Origin: SOJA01 sp964598485 | GTDB lineage: Archaea > Thermoproteota > Bathyarchaeia > Bathyarchaeales > Bathycorpusculaceae | Length of the DNA: 64,000 nucleotides | Reading direction: 5' to 3' | NCBI GenBank assembly: GCA_964598485.1 | Contig: CAZRCD010000001.1 | Coordinates: 434,001-498,000 of the forward strand | Shown: one piece after another, positions 51,293 through 60,483 of the stretch | How positions within the stretch are numbered: position 1 is the stretch's first letter | How the letters are laid out: every line of letters starts with the position of its first letter | Made by a program: the position numbers and the translations under genes | Notes under the pieces: model-generated | The model's input: only the letters and a program-made list of their open reading frames with translations | Databases searched by the model: none | What the model was told of the DNA's origin: nothing

Positions 51293-52543
51293 TTGAACAG
51301 CTCTGATATACTTGATGAAGTGTTCGAAAAGTTCACTAGTAATGCGCAGATTTTTAAAGATCGAGAGGTTCTTCGTCATGATTACTTGCCTGAGAGACTG
51401 CCGCATCGTGGAGAACAGATTAAATGTCTTGGGCAAACAGTGGCGCCTGTCTTAAGAAGCGCTAGGTGCTCAAACATTCTGCTTTATGGAAAGACAGGAA
51501 CAGGAAAAACAGCCGTAACTAAGTATGTGCTAAACCATTTAGAGGCTAGAGCAAAGGAGTTCAACATACCTGTTAAAGTCTGTTTCGTCAACTGTCATTT
51601 AGCTGGAACTGAATATCGCGTCTTTGCAAGGTTATGCCAGAGCCTAGGAGTGTCAGTTCCCTTTACCGGTTTATCTGTTGGAGAGGTTTTTGACAGGTTT
51701 AGAACAGGCTTAGATTCTTCCAAAATAGTCTTTATCATTGTTTTAGATGAGATTGATGCGCTAGTGAAGATTCGTGGTGATAGGCTCCTCTATGAGCTCA
51801 CGCGGATAAATGAGGCGCTGTGTAATAGTAAACTTTCCCTTGTGGGAATATCTAACGACCTAAGACTAAAGGAGTTTCTCGATCCGCGTGTTTTAAGTTC
51901 ACTTAGCGAAGAAGAAATTGTTTTTGGGCCATACGACGCAAGCGAATTGAAAAACATTCTTTTTTGGCGTTCACAAATGGCTTTCTGTGACAATGCTTTG
52001 TCTGATGGTGCTCTAAGTCTCTGCGCTGCTTTGGCTGCCGCGGAACATGGCGATGCTAGGAGGGCCTTGGATTTGCTGCGTGTTGCTGGCGAGGTTGCAG
52101 AGCGAAAAGGTGTAAAAGTCGTTGTCGAAGAACATGTCCGAGAAGCGGAAAAACACATTGAGCACAACCGAGTTGTTGAAGCATTGAAAAACCTCACTTT
52201 ACATTCAAAACTTGTGGTTCTAAGCCTTTTTCAGTTAATCAAATCGAATGTTCACCGTGTCATTACGGGTGAAATTTACGAAGTTTATGGTGAGCTTTGT
52301 GGAGAGTTAGGTGTTACACCTTTGACGCAGCGGCGCGTGAGCACTTTGGTGAACGAACTTGACGCGATAGGGTTGTTGAATGCGCAGGTCGTAAGCATGG
52401 GAAGGTATGGGCGAACGAAGAAAATTCGGTTGGAGGTAACACGCACCCTTATTAAAGAAGTTTTCGCTAATGACAATAGGGTTGGACGTTTGGTTAAATA
52501 TGAGCCGAAGTGCCTTCCGAAACACACCCGTGGTAGGAGTTGA
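51293..52543 (+). CDS. cdc6: Orc1/Cdc6 replication initiator
   Basis: A 416-residue AAA+ initiator. Walker A is YGKTGTGKT at residues 65-73; Walker B is IIVLDEIDALV near 147. The C-terminal winged helix (about 310-410) includes TLHSKLVVLSLFQLIKSN and a wing that should contact the ORB dyad. The TTG start lies five bases after GGAGAGG. The gene lies directly next to the ORB boxes, as is usual for archaeal origins. Its 3' end overlaps the DUF99 gene. Confidence 0.95.
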   Translation: MNSSDILDEVFEKFTSNAQIFKDREVLRHDYLPERLPHRGEQIKCLGQTVAPVLRSARCSNILLYGKTGTGKTAVTKYVLNHLEARAKEFNIPVKVCFVNCHLAGTEYRVFARLCQSLGVSVPFTGLSVGEVFDRFRTGLDSSKIVFIIVLDEIDALVKIRGDRLLYELTRINEALCNSKLSLVGISNDLRLKEFLDPRVLSSLSEEEIVFGPYDASELKNILFWRSQMAFCDNALSDGALSLCAALAAAEHGDARRALDLLRVAGEVAERKGVKVVVEEHVREAEKHIEHNRVVEALKNLTLHSKLVVLSLFQLIKSNVHRVITGEIYEVYGELCGELGVTPLTQRRVSTLVNELDAIGLLNAQVVSMGRYGRTKKIRLEVTRTLIKEVFANDNRVGRLVKYEPKCLPKHTRGRS

Positions 52544-53056
52544 AGACGGAAGTTTCCGAAAAAGCATAACACCAAAGGCTCTTCTCGCGGCAGTTCTGTT
52601 GAAAGATTGAAAGTTGAAAGCGTACAAATCATGAAAATAACGGTTGACGGGTTAGATGCAACCCAAAAACTTGTCAAAACCCTAAGAGCGTGGAGATTTA
52701 GAGCAGTAATACTTGGAGGTGTTTCCTTTGCAGGCTTTAACGTCATTGACCCAACGGTTGTTTATGAAGAATTCGAAAAACCAGTCATCACAATATCACG
52801 AACAAAACCAGACAACAAAGCAGTAAAACGAGCCCTACAATGCCATTTTGAAGACTGGCAAATCCGCTGGGCAGTGTTTGAAAAATTAGGTTTAATCCAT
52901 AAAGTTCTTGTTTTAGCTAGTGAACCCCCGGTTTATGTTGAAACTGTAGGTGCTCCCATCAAATGGGTAGTCCTGCTTATTAGGGCTCTTTCGGTTTACA
53001 GCAGAATTCCGGAACCGATTCGAACTGCACGATTAATTGCAGGCGGCTTGTCCTAA
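52500..53056 (+). CDS. DUF99 (endonuclease dU-like) protein, frameshifted
   Basis: DUF99 proteins have an endonuclease V-like fold. The N-terminal part begins at the ATG at 52500 inside the end of orc1: MSRSAFRNTPVVGVEDGSFR and on to ALLAAVLLKD, then TGA at 52608. The rest lies in the -1 frame from 52607: LKVESVQIMKITVDGLDATQ, then VILGGVSFAGFNVID. The two halves join into one family-like protein of about 186 residues if one base is restored. The break sits in a TTGAAAG-rich repeat (52599-52619). The product is otherwise intact. It is convergent with DP1. Confidence 0.78.
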
Positions 53057-54609
53057 CTAAATGGAATGACTGTGGTGTCTAATGTTTGGAGGTTTACCAC
53101 TGGAACCATTGCAGGTGTTGGAACAACCCCATGTCTGCGCATATAATCTGTCTGTTCTTGCCAACAACCCGAGTTTACAACTAAGACCCCGCGATAGTTA
53201 CAGTATTCAAGTTTGTGTATGTGTCCGGAGTGGAAAATGTCTGGGACATGTTCGATGACTAGAAAGTCCCTGTTTTCGGGTGACAAAGGTGTTTTTCCAC
53301 CATATACAGGCGCAAGATGACGACTCTTCAATAACAAGGTCATAGCTTTTTCTGGGTGTTCATAATTCATCCCTGGAACCGTTGAAACAATGTCCTCTAA
53401 GCTGCGGCCATGATATAATAGTACTTCTACACTGTGGAGGCTTAAGAGACATGGGTTTCCAAGGGAATAAATTTTTCTTGATTCTTGCAGTGGCTCTAAG
53501 AATTTGTTTGAGATGGCTGGCTGTGGCAATGCTTTTCTTGGGGCGTCATGGTTTCCAGGTATAATTACCACTTCTATATAATCTGGAATTTGCTCAATGA
53601 ACTTCGCAGCCAATTTGTATTGTTCATAAACTTCTGTGACTGCCAACTCTTTGATCTGGTTGGGATAAATCCCTACTCCATCAACGATGTCTCCTGCTAT
53701 CAAAACGTATTTTACGTGGCTTGCCGTCTCCTTCATTTTTTCATTTCCATATTTGCCGTTAAGCCATAATACGAAACGGTTGAATGCTTCTCTCTGAAAT
53801 TTTGTGCTGCCAGTATGCATGTCTGAAGTGAGCACGGCATAAACCGGGATTTGGGCCTTATGCTGGGGCCTTTGGGCCACATCAGGTAGAACTATGTCTT
53901 CTGCAATCAGGAGATTACTTCTTGTTTTTATCACGCTCAAGCAGATAACTTGGTCAAGCAAAAGTGAGGATGCCTTTTTCAAGAGCCGTTCGGAAGCGTT
54001 TTGAGGAATAAGCACTGTGGCGCTTGCACGCAAGTCCTCAATGGTTAGGATTATCCTCTTTTTTGATTCCCTCCTGTTTGTTATCATGGCGATTATTTTG
54101 AGCTTTGTCTTTGCTGGAGCTTTCAATGCATCCAAAACTGACGTAGCGCTTCTAACATCTATTCTTTGCCTCAGCAGCCTTTCCATTCGCTTGAACCGAT
54201 CTCGGAAATATTCCAGATACCCTTGGATTGTTCCGGTTGAGTTTAGTTTGCTGCTTGGGTCCTCAATGATGTTGAGGTTTGCTTCAATGTCCTTTGCATA
54301 GGGGCGGAAAGGTTTTTTTCCTTCTGTTATTTGCAACTCTGGCAACGTTTGGAGTGGTTCTTCTAATGGCTGTGTGAGCTTTTCTTTTGTTGGCTCCGTC
54401 CTCTTCGTAAGCTCTTCCAGTAAACTTCTGCCAATGAATAATGGCTTTTTCTTTAGGGTCTCTATCTTTTGTATTGCTTTGCTCATGAGTTCCGCTGGGT
54501 CTTCAGTTGCGGATATTAGGCTTAGGAAGTCAAAAGCTTCCTTGTTGAGTTGGTATCCTGCCTCGATTGTTAATTCGACGGCTTCTCGCAGTTTTTCTGT
54601 TTCACTCAT
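53053..54609 (-). CDS. polB: DNA polymerase D small subunit DP1
   Basis: A 518-residue proofreading subunit of PolD with an Mre11-like phosphoesterase. The metal-site motifs are VLTSDMHTGS near residue 262, VLIAGDIVDG near 302, VIIPGNHDAP near 344 and IFHSGHIHK near 455. An OB domain lies at about 165-235. Its ATG overlaps the stop of the DUF429 gene (ATGA). Proximity to orc1 and the origin is common in archaea. Confidence 0.96.
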   Translation of the reverse strand: MSETEKLREAVELTIEAGYQLNKEAFDFLSLISATEDPAELMSKAIQKIETLKKKPLFIGRSLLEELTKRTEPTKEKLTQPLEEPLQTLPELQITEGKKPFRPYAKDIEANLNIIEDPSSKLNSTGTIQGYLEYFRDRFKRMERLLRQRIDVRSATSVLDALKAPAKTKLKIIAMITNRRESKKRIILTIEDLRASATVLIPQNASERLLKKASSLLLDQVICLSVIKTRSNLLIAEDIVLPDVAQRPQHKAQIPVYAVLTSDMHTGSTKFQREAFNRFVLWLNGKYGNEKMKETASHVKYVLIAGDIVDGVGIYPNQIKELAVTEVYEQYKLAAKFIEQIPDYIEVVIIPGNHDAPRKALPQPAISNKFLEPLQESRKIYSLGNPCLLSLHSVEVLLYHGRSLEDIVSTVPGMNYEHPEKAMTLLLKSRHLAPVYGGKTPLSPENRDFLVIEHVPDIFHSGHIHKLEYCNYRGVLVVNSGCWQEQTDYMRRHGVVPTPAMVPVVNLQTLDTTVIPFS

Positions 54610-55200
54610 ATTTGAAGAGTTCTCCAGTCCTGTTTTTTAGGAATAATTATGTAGCCTTCTTCTCCATCCCATACGGTTTCTGCTTGGTTTTTCATATGGA
54701 GGTATGCTGTCAAAGCGGCTGTTACAGCGTCAATTTCATGACACTTAAGAGCACGCAGTTTGAGGTCTCCTTCTAAACCTATAGTTTCTAGGGTTGTTTG
54801 AATCTTTCGCCAGTCTTTCAATGGCATGTTTAATGCTTTACGTGTTGATGTAGGGTGCACCTCTATTGTTCTATATCCTTTTTTTGCCATCAACTTGATT
54901 AATTTCATGGCTCTGAGTGTTAGTGTTTTCATCGGTGGAAGACATGGCGGAAAGACCCGATACCCTCTCCTTATCATTTCTCTATCTGCTATTCTAAGAA
55001 TTCCCTTTTTTGGAAGACTAGAGGGCGCGTCAATCGCTATAATAGTTGGGTCGCTGTGCGTGATGCCCTCTAATATTTGTTTATTTGTATGAATCAGGAT
55101 CGTTTCTACTTTTTTGTTTTTCCAGTGCCCATCCTGTGGGGTTTTTCGGTTTTTCAGCCAGGTCTATACCGATTATAACTTTGGCTTTCAATTTTAGCAC
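54606..55200 (-). CDS. DUF429 (RNase H-fold nuclease-like) protein, frameshifted
   Basis: The N-terminal part starts at a GTG (55200) or TTG (55191): KAKVIIGIDLAEKPKNPTGW, with the first acidic residue in GIDLA. After KQKS the frame breaks. The protein continues in another frame: VETILIHTNKQILEGI, then IIAIDAPSSLPKKG, REMIRRGYRVFPP and IDAVTAALTAYLH, ending at 54606. One extra A in the A-run near 55110-55125 would explain it, giving LEKQKVETILI. The acidic residues in GIDLA, IDAP and EIDAV fit an RNase H-like active site. It overlaps the DP1 start by four bases. Confidence 0.72.
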
Positions 55201-55286
55201 TTACACTTTAGATTTATATATTGGGTTTTTGTTTAGATGTGTTAATATGTTAGATGATTTATACTCATGTTGATATGGTGATGTGG

Positions 55287-56270
55287 ATGAGTGAGATGCG
55301 CAAGGTTCAACGCACTCCCGGTGGCACATTTTTTGTCACAGTGCCTAAGTCTTGGGCTCAACAACACGGTTTGGAGCGTGGGACCATAGTGTTCATTACT
55401 GAAACTAGGGATGGCAAGCTTCTTATTGACCCTAAGTACGGTGTTGAGCCTTCTCCTCAAACTATTACGTTAAGGCCTGGGGCATATTTAAGCCGTGAAA
55501 TCGTAGGAAAGTATCTCCTTGGCTTCGATATAATTCGTGTTGTTGCGAAGAAACGTATTGGCTTTGAGACGCGCGACATCGTTAAGAAGAGTGTTAGTCG
55601 TTTGATAGGATTAGAAATTGTTGAGGAGGATTATTCGGGCATCATTTTACAGTGTTTGCTGGATCCTTCAGGATTTCCGCCTGAAAAGATTCTCCGGAGA
55701 GGCTATGCTATTGCTGCTGGAATGCATCGTGATGTGGTTAACGCCCTTGTGGACGGAGACGTGCGTTTAGCGAAGAGCGTCATAGCCCGCGACGAAGAGG
55801 TTAACAGACTTTACTTCCTTCTAGTTCGTATCTTACGTACCATAACTCAAAATCCAAGCCTAAGCGGAAAGCTCGGCATTCGCCCGATTGAGTGTCTAGA
55901 TTACCGTCTAGTAGCAAGTTTGGTGGAGGCAATCGGTGATGAATGTGTGCGAATGGCACTGAAAACAGTCGAGTTAAAGGGCACGAAAATGGCTGAAGAC
56001 TTAAAGAAGCTGTTTGTAGAATTTCACACAGCCTGTTTTAGGGCTCACGAAAGTGCATTAAAAGCCTTTTTCACGGGTGATATATGTCTAGCTGAAGGCG
56101 TGCGGGATATGCGAGGGAATTTAGAAAAACAATCCGCTAGTATTGAGAAGGTTGCTAGGGGTCAGTCGCTCGATGTTGTACCACAGATATTAGCTGTGGC
56201 TTCTATTTTAAGGCGGATTTATGAACACAGTGTAGACATAGCAGATCTGGTGATGCCTAAAAAAGTTTAG
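55287..56270 (+). CDS. AbrB-PhoU fusion regulator
   Basis: A 327-residue protein. Residues 4-50 are an AbrB/SpoVT swapped-hairpin DNA-binding domain (VQRTPGGTFFVTVPKSWAQ). Residues 110-325 carry two PhoU helical bundles with AIAAGMHRDVVNALVDGDVR and EVNRLYFLLVRIL. This fusion is common in archaea and is linked with phosphate control, though no phosphate transporter is nearby. The ATG at 55287 follows GGTGA by five bases. It overlaps the convergent beta-solenoid gene by four bases. Confidence 0.9.
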   Translation: MSEMRKVQRTPGGTFFVTVPKSWAQQHGLERGTIVFITETRDGKLLIDPKYGVEPSPQTITLRPGAYLSREIVGKYLLGFDIIRVVAKKRIGFETRDIVKKSVSRLIGLEIVEEDYSGIILQCLLDPSGFPPEKILRRGYAIAAGMHRDVVNALVDGDVRLAKSVIARDEEVNRLYFLLVRILRTITQNPSLSGKLGIRPIECLDYRLVASLVEAIGDECVRMALKTVELKGTKMAEDLKKLFVEFHTACFRAHESALKAFFTGDICLAEGVRDMRGNLEKQSASIEKVARGQSLDVVPQILAVASILRRIYEHSVDIADLVMPKKV

Positions 56271-57487
56271 AAGGGAAGCTTATCTACTTTTTGCGGTGCC
56301 TTGGCCAATGAAACGTGTTCATTCATTCTTAATTCACCAGTATACTGTACTTCACCGCTTATGTGACAGTGGGATTCGATGGTGATGTCTTCACCGTAGA
56401 CATTTTCTGCGTGTGCTCCACTTCTGAGTACAACTTTCTTGCCGTAAATGTCCTCTGCATGTGCATCTCTACCAATGATAACTTGATCTGCCCTTATAGG
56501 TCCAAGGACTTTGCCTCTTCTTCCAATTTCAACAAACTGTGCCGTTACGCCTTCTACAGTAATTATTGAACCGCCAACTTCTACGCGGTTTTCTGCAGTG
56601 GCTTTTCTTGAGCGTAATACTCCGCCTATTTCAATGTTTTTTGCTGAAACTTCTTCGCCGACTTCCACTTTGCCTCCCACTTCGAGATTTCCTGAAAGCT
56701 TCAGCGACTTGCTTGTTCTCACTTTGCCTCCTACATCTATTTCACAGCCTTCGCAACATCCAGCTATCTCTACTTCGCCTCCCACATCAATGTCTTTGAA
56801 CTCCAGGTCTCCTTCGACTTTAAACGAGCCTCCTACATCTATATCGCCACCGTCAATTTTCCCGGTGAGTCGAACGGCTCCGCCTACATTGATTTGTTCA
56901 AATTCTAACTGGCCCTCTGATTCGAAGCTTCCGCCTACATCTATTTCGCGAATTTTTCCGCCTCCAACTTCTGCCGTTCCTCCTACATCCAACTTTGTAA
57001 TGTCTACTTTAGATTCTATTGAAACGCTTCCTCCCACGTCTATTTTCTCCGCCTCCACTTCTCCTTTTGCTTTGAAGCTTCCGCCTACATCTATGTCTCC
57101 AGCCTTCACATTCCCATCAACCTTTAGGCTTCCACCAACATCAACTTTCTCAACCGCTAAATCCTTGCTTACATGCAAAGCTGCATCTATATCCACACGT
57201 TTTGCGGTCATTTTCCCGTAAACTTCTAGGTAGCCATCCTCCACTTTAACAGTATTTTCTATTTCTAGGTCTCCATGAATTGTTACGTCATCTTCAGCTT
57301 CTAGGTTTTCTGCTGAGAGGTTACACTCAAAAGTGTTGTCTCCTTCACAATAAACTATGCCAGAAACCTTCACTGTGGACGGTGTTCCTGTTCCATCGAT
57401 AACTGAACGCCTGCCTACGAGTAAGTCTCCTTCAACAAAATCTAATGTTGTTTTGCTTCTCGAAGGAACAGATATTTTCCTGCTCAT
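56267..57487 (-). CDS. Beta-solenoid repeat protein (bactofilin/polymer-forming type)
   Basis: A 406-residue protein built around about twelve near-identical 17-residue repeats of pattern (I/V/L)-D-V-G-G-S-(F/L)-x-(V/A)-x-G, from about residue 115 to 325 (for example IDVGGSFKVEGDLEFKD). Such repeats fold as a right-handed beta-helix. The C-terminal part continues with imperfect turns, including VIIGRDAHAEDIYGKKVVLR. No signal peptide or membrane helix is present, so a cytoplasmic scaffold like bactofilin is plausible. A CCEGCE repeat carries three cysteines. The DNA repeats at 51-base spacing. Confidence 0.82.
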   Translation of the reverse strand: MSRKISVPSRSKTTLDFVEGDLLVGRRSVIDGTGTPSTVKVSGIVYCEGDNTFECNLSAENLEAEDDVTIHGDLEIENTVKVEDGYLEVYGKMTAKRVDIDAALHVSKDLAVEKVDVGGSLKVDGNVKAGDIDVGGSFKAKGEVEAEKIDVGGSVSIESKVDITKLDVGGTAEVGGGKIREIDVGGSFESEGQLEFEQINVGGAVRLTGKIDGGDIDVGGSFKVEGDLEFKDIDVGGEVEIAGCCEGCEIDVGGKVRTSKSLKLSGNLEVGGKVEVGEEVSAKNIEIGGVLRSRKATAENRVEVGGSIITVEGVTAQFVEIGRRGKVLGPIRADQVIIGRDAHAEDIYGKKVVLRSGAHAENVYGEDITIESHCHISGEVQYTGELRMNEHVSLAKAPQKVDKLPF

Positions 57488-57708
57488 TATTTAACCACTC
57501 AGACGTAGGAATCTGTGTTGTGGGAGCTTAAAAAGGAAACTCACGTTTTGTAGTCACAATTTGTTACTACATCATGTGTGTTCTTTCATACGCCCGCTAT
57601 TTTTTAATTCGTGAGGTATGCACAAAAACTTATGCATACGTGTGTGCTGGATGTGCACAAGGTATAAATATTTACAGAAGAGTATTTAAGATCAACAGGT
57701 GAGATGAA
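57488..57708. promoter_or_regulatory. Promoter region of the KaiC-like gene
   Basis: The spacer has a TATA box GTATAAATA at 57662-57670. Upstream, TGCACA-type half-sites recur (57618-57624, 57632-57638, 57653-57659) and could bind a regulator. Confidence 0.45.
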
Positions 57709-58503
57709 TTGTCCGAAAGGATTGCTACTGGAATTAGCGGCTTAGACGATCTGGTTGGCGGTGGTTTTCCTAAAGGAAGAGCAATTCTGGTTATCGGAGG
57801 ACCAGGCACGGGAAAGACCATAATGTGCGCCCAATTTTTGTACAAAGGAATCTATGAACATGAAGAAAGTGGAGTTTTTGTCAGCTTAGACGAAAGTAAG
57901 GATCACTTCTACGCTGAAATGAAACAATTTGGATGGGATTTTCGGAAAGCAGAGGAGGAAGGGAAATTTTCCTTCATAGATGCCACGCGAATGTCGCGAT
58001 TAGCTATGCTGGAAGAGAAGCTGGACAAAGAAGAATCCCGCAGCTTACACGCGCGCTTACGAGGCAAGCGACTACCCATTGATGAACTAATCAAGGACTT
58101 GAGTGCAAAAGTCTATCACACTAAGATAGAGCGGCACGCTTTTGCAGGAGCGCAAAGGGTTGCAGTGGACACTTTAGCAGCACTTTACTACCGATTTCCG
58201 GATCCTGTAGAACGAAGGACCGCGGTTGTGGATTTGATCGAGTCGCTAGCGGATTTAGGAGTTACTAGTCTTGTGACTACTGAATTAGGGTACTTGGGTC
58301 TTGAACGAAATGTTTTGGAAGAAGAATTTCTGGTTCACGGGGTCATCATGATGCAGACTCTGTTTTCAGGAGGAACTACGACTAGAGCAATTCAAGTTGA
58401 AAAGATGAGAGAAGCCAAAGTGAATCCGAGCCTTGTTCCATATTCAATAGATCAGAATGGCATTGAAGTGTTTCCAAATATGCCTTTATTTGGGGAGAAG
58501 TAA
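57709..58503 (+). CDS. KaiC-like RecA-family ATPase
   Basis: A 264-residue single-domain KaiC-type ATPase. The opening RIATGISGLDDLVGGGFPKG leads to Walker A GGPGTGKT at residues 30-37; Walker B is RVAVDTLAALYY near 147. It lacks the second domain and the phosphorylation site of cyanobacterial KaiC. Archaeal versions act in signalling. The TTG start follows GGTGA by six bases. A degenerate relative is convergent just downstream. Confidence 0.9.
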   Translation: MSERIATGISGLDDLVGGGFPKGRAILVIGGPGTGKTIMCAQFLYKGIYEHEESGVFVSLDESKDHFYAEMKQFGWDFRKAEEEGKFSFIDATRMSRLAMLEEKLDKEESRSLHARLRGKRLPIDELIKDLSAKVYHTKIERHAFAGAQRVAVDTLAALYYRFPDPVERRTAVVDLIESLADLGVTSLVTTELGYLGLERNVLEEEFLVHGVIMMQTLFSGGTTTRAIQVEKMREAKVNPSLVPYSIDQNGIEVFPNMPLFGEK

Positions 58504-58592
58504 GCTCATAAAACCATACGAAAGCCTTACATCTGTCGTCTGTCAATGTTACAATGAATTCTAGGATTTGGATGTTTAACCACTTTTTCCTT

Positions 58593-59576
58593 TTACGTCT
58601 TCAGTTTTTCCTTTCTCAGAGGCATTTTACTCTCTAGATATCTTTGGTTGTACATTTTTCTGATTTTCAGGAATTTTTCTAAGCCCTTTTCTGATTCTTT
58701 CTCGTAGATGTTGATCTCTCCTTCAAATAAACCTAAAATTGCATGAACTTCTTGTGGAGAATGCATGTGCGGATTCATTACCGCCAGAGTAGTGAACCCT
58801 TTCGATTTCAATTGTGGAATAAGTGCAGTAAGCCATCTTCTAGTTTGAACAGCCTGATGTTGCAACAAAACGTCTGAGATGACTTCAATACAAGCCCTTT
58901 TTGGGCCTCTGAGCGATGCGTCTAATCTGCGAAAAGCTGAACTCAATGCAATGCTAATGTCAGTAAGGTTTTCCACGCCCTTCATTTTGGTTACGTTGGG
59001 CAAACTTTTGATGATCTTGTCTGCTTGGGGATTACATATGAAAAGGTAAAAGTTTGACTCAAATTCTTCTAGTAACGTCCTTACCCCGCCAGCCTCTGCA
59101 GTGACGTAAAATGTGATTTGACCCTTTTTCGCTCCTGTTTCCAGAAATCTCCTAACTAGCAAGTCTTTTTCATCGCACGAAGGTGAGGTCAATATAACCG
59201 CATAGTTTTCAGGTATCCCGCCGAACAAGGTGTTATCAAGATCTTTGTATCCCGTGCTAATACGACCCGGAAGAACAACCTCTGGAATCTCTATTGTTAC
59301 AGGCTCTTCCAGAGCCGCGAAGAACCTCTGCATCCGCTTGTACGTTTCTAAATATTCGAGTCCCCATTTTGTTGCTCTGTATTTTTTGCGGTCGCCCACA
59401 GTTACTTCCCTAACGAACCCGTGTGAAACTAGAAAATTCAAGGTTTTCTTGGCTCTGTCTACAGGCATGTTTGCTCCGTAAGAAACTCTGGTTAAGGAAG
59501 ATAATCCCTTCTTCGCAATCACTTCGATACTGTCTGCGTAAATGTCATATTTTGTTCTTCTTCGTTCGTTGGACAA
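58593..59576 (-). CDS. HTH plus degenerate KaiC-like ATPase domain
   Basis: A 327-residue fusion. Residues 8-85 form an archaeal winged helix (DIYADSIEVIAKKGLSSLTR, then WGLEYLETYKRMQ). Residues 105-300 follow the KaiC layout: RISTGYKDLDNTLFGGIPEN as in KaiC, but the P-loop reads SPSCDEKD (131-138), without the GxxxxGK pattern. The Walker B area ACIEVISDVLL is partly kept. It is probably a non-ATPase regulator that partners KaiC proteins (inference). It is convergent with the intact kaiC-like gene. Confidence 0.8.
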   Translation of the reverse strand: MSNERRRTKYDIYADSIEVIAKKGLSSLTRVSYGANMPVDRAKKTLNFLVSHGFVREVTVGDRKKYRATKWGLEYLETYKRMQRFFAALEEPVTIEIPEVVLPGRISTGYKDLDNTLFGGIPENYAVILTSPSCDEKDLLVRRFLETGAKKGQITFYVTAEAGGVRTLLEEFESNFYLFICNPQADKIIKSLPNVTKMKGVENLTDISIALSSAFRRLDASLRGPKRACIEVISDVLLQHQAVQTRRWLTALIPQLKSKGFTTLAVMNPHMHSPQEVHAILGLFEGEINIYEKESEKGLEKFLKIRKMYNQRYLESKMPLRKEKLKT

Positions 59577-59637
59577 TAGGCGAATTCTCCACTATTATTA
59601 AATCCTACATGCTTAATCTAAATTTTGGTGAATGACT

Positions 59638-60444
59638 GTGCACCCAACAATTTCCAACGGCAAACAATACCACATTGCGTGTAGAAAAGACGACTTGGCT
59701 GAATACTTGCTCGTGCCTGGCGACCCCGAACGTGTTCCGAAAATTGCAAGTTTTTGGGATTCAGCTAAAGTTTCCTGTCACCGCGAATTCCGCAGTTTCA
59801 CAGGCAAGTTCAAAAGAGTTCCTATTTCCGCTTTGTCAAGTGGTATTGGTCCAGCTTGCATGGCTATCGTTGTTAATGAGGCTTCACGTGTAGGTGTGCA
59901 CACTTTTATTCGTGTCGGCAGCACTGGTGCCATACAAAAGGACATTGACTGTGGCGATTTGATAATCTCTACTGCTGCTGTTCGCCTTGACTTCACAAGT
60001 AACTGTTACGTTATGCCTGAATATCCTGCAGTAGCCAGTTACGAAGTTTTGTTGGCTTTGATTGAGGCTGCTGAAAGTCTAGGCATTACTGACTATCATG
60101 TTGGAGTAACCGCAACGACAGCTGATTTTTATGATGGACAGAACCGCCCAGTAGCAGCTATATCTCGCATGGAAGACTTGCTTCCAACCTTGCAGAAAGC
60201 AAAAGCGCTTAACTTTGAGATGGAAACAGCAACACTATTCACGCTAGCAAGCCTTTATGGGTTGAGAGCAGGCTCTGTATGTGCCGTTTATGCCAACAGA
60301 TGCAGAAACGAGTTTAAATCAGGGGCAGGGGAAGAAACCGCTATAAAAGTTGCAAACGAAGCCGCAAAAATCCCATATGAATGGGATGCGAAAAAACGCA
60401 GAAAGAAGAAACACTGGCTTTTTCCATCTTTACTGGCTATTTGA
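59638..60444 (+). CDS. Nucleoside phosphorylase, uridine phosphorylase type
   Basis: A 268-residue phosphorylase of the PNP/UDP family, which splits nucleosides to base and ribose 1-phosphate. Marks are YLLVPGDPERVPKIASFWDS near the start, SSGIGPACMAIVVNEASRVG near 67, RVGSTGAIQ near 93 and the base/ribose-binding NFEMETATLFTLA near 197. I use the GTG at 59638, six bases after GGTGA; the ATG two codons earlier abuts that site. A basic tail KKRRKKKHW is unusual. Confidence 0.9.
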   Translation: MHPTISNGKQYHIACRKDDLAEYLLVPGDPERVPKIASFWDSAKVSCHREFRSFTGKFKRVPISALSSGIGPACMAIVVNEASRVGVHTFIRVGSTGAIQKDIDCGDLIISTAAVRLDFTSNCYVMPEYPAVASYEVLLALIEAAESLGITDYHVGVTATTADFYDGQNRPVAAISRMEDLLPTLQKAKALNFEMETATLFTLASLYGLRAGSVCAVYANRCRNEFKSGAGEETAIKVANEAAKIPYEWDAKKRRKKKHWLFPSLLAI

Positions 60445-60483
60445 TGAAAAACTCTTTTAGAAGCAAACAACCTTTTCTTATTC

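Noticed and set aside
56511..57221. 236-codon plus-strand Pro/Thr/Ser-rich frame
   Set aside because: Antisense shadow of the DVGG beta-solenoid repeats; its PPTS periodicity mirrors the 51-base DNA repeat.
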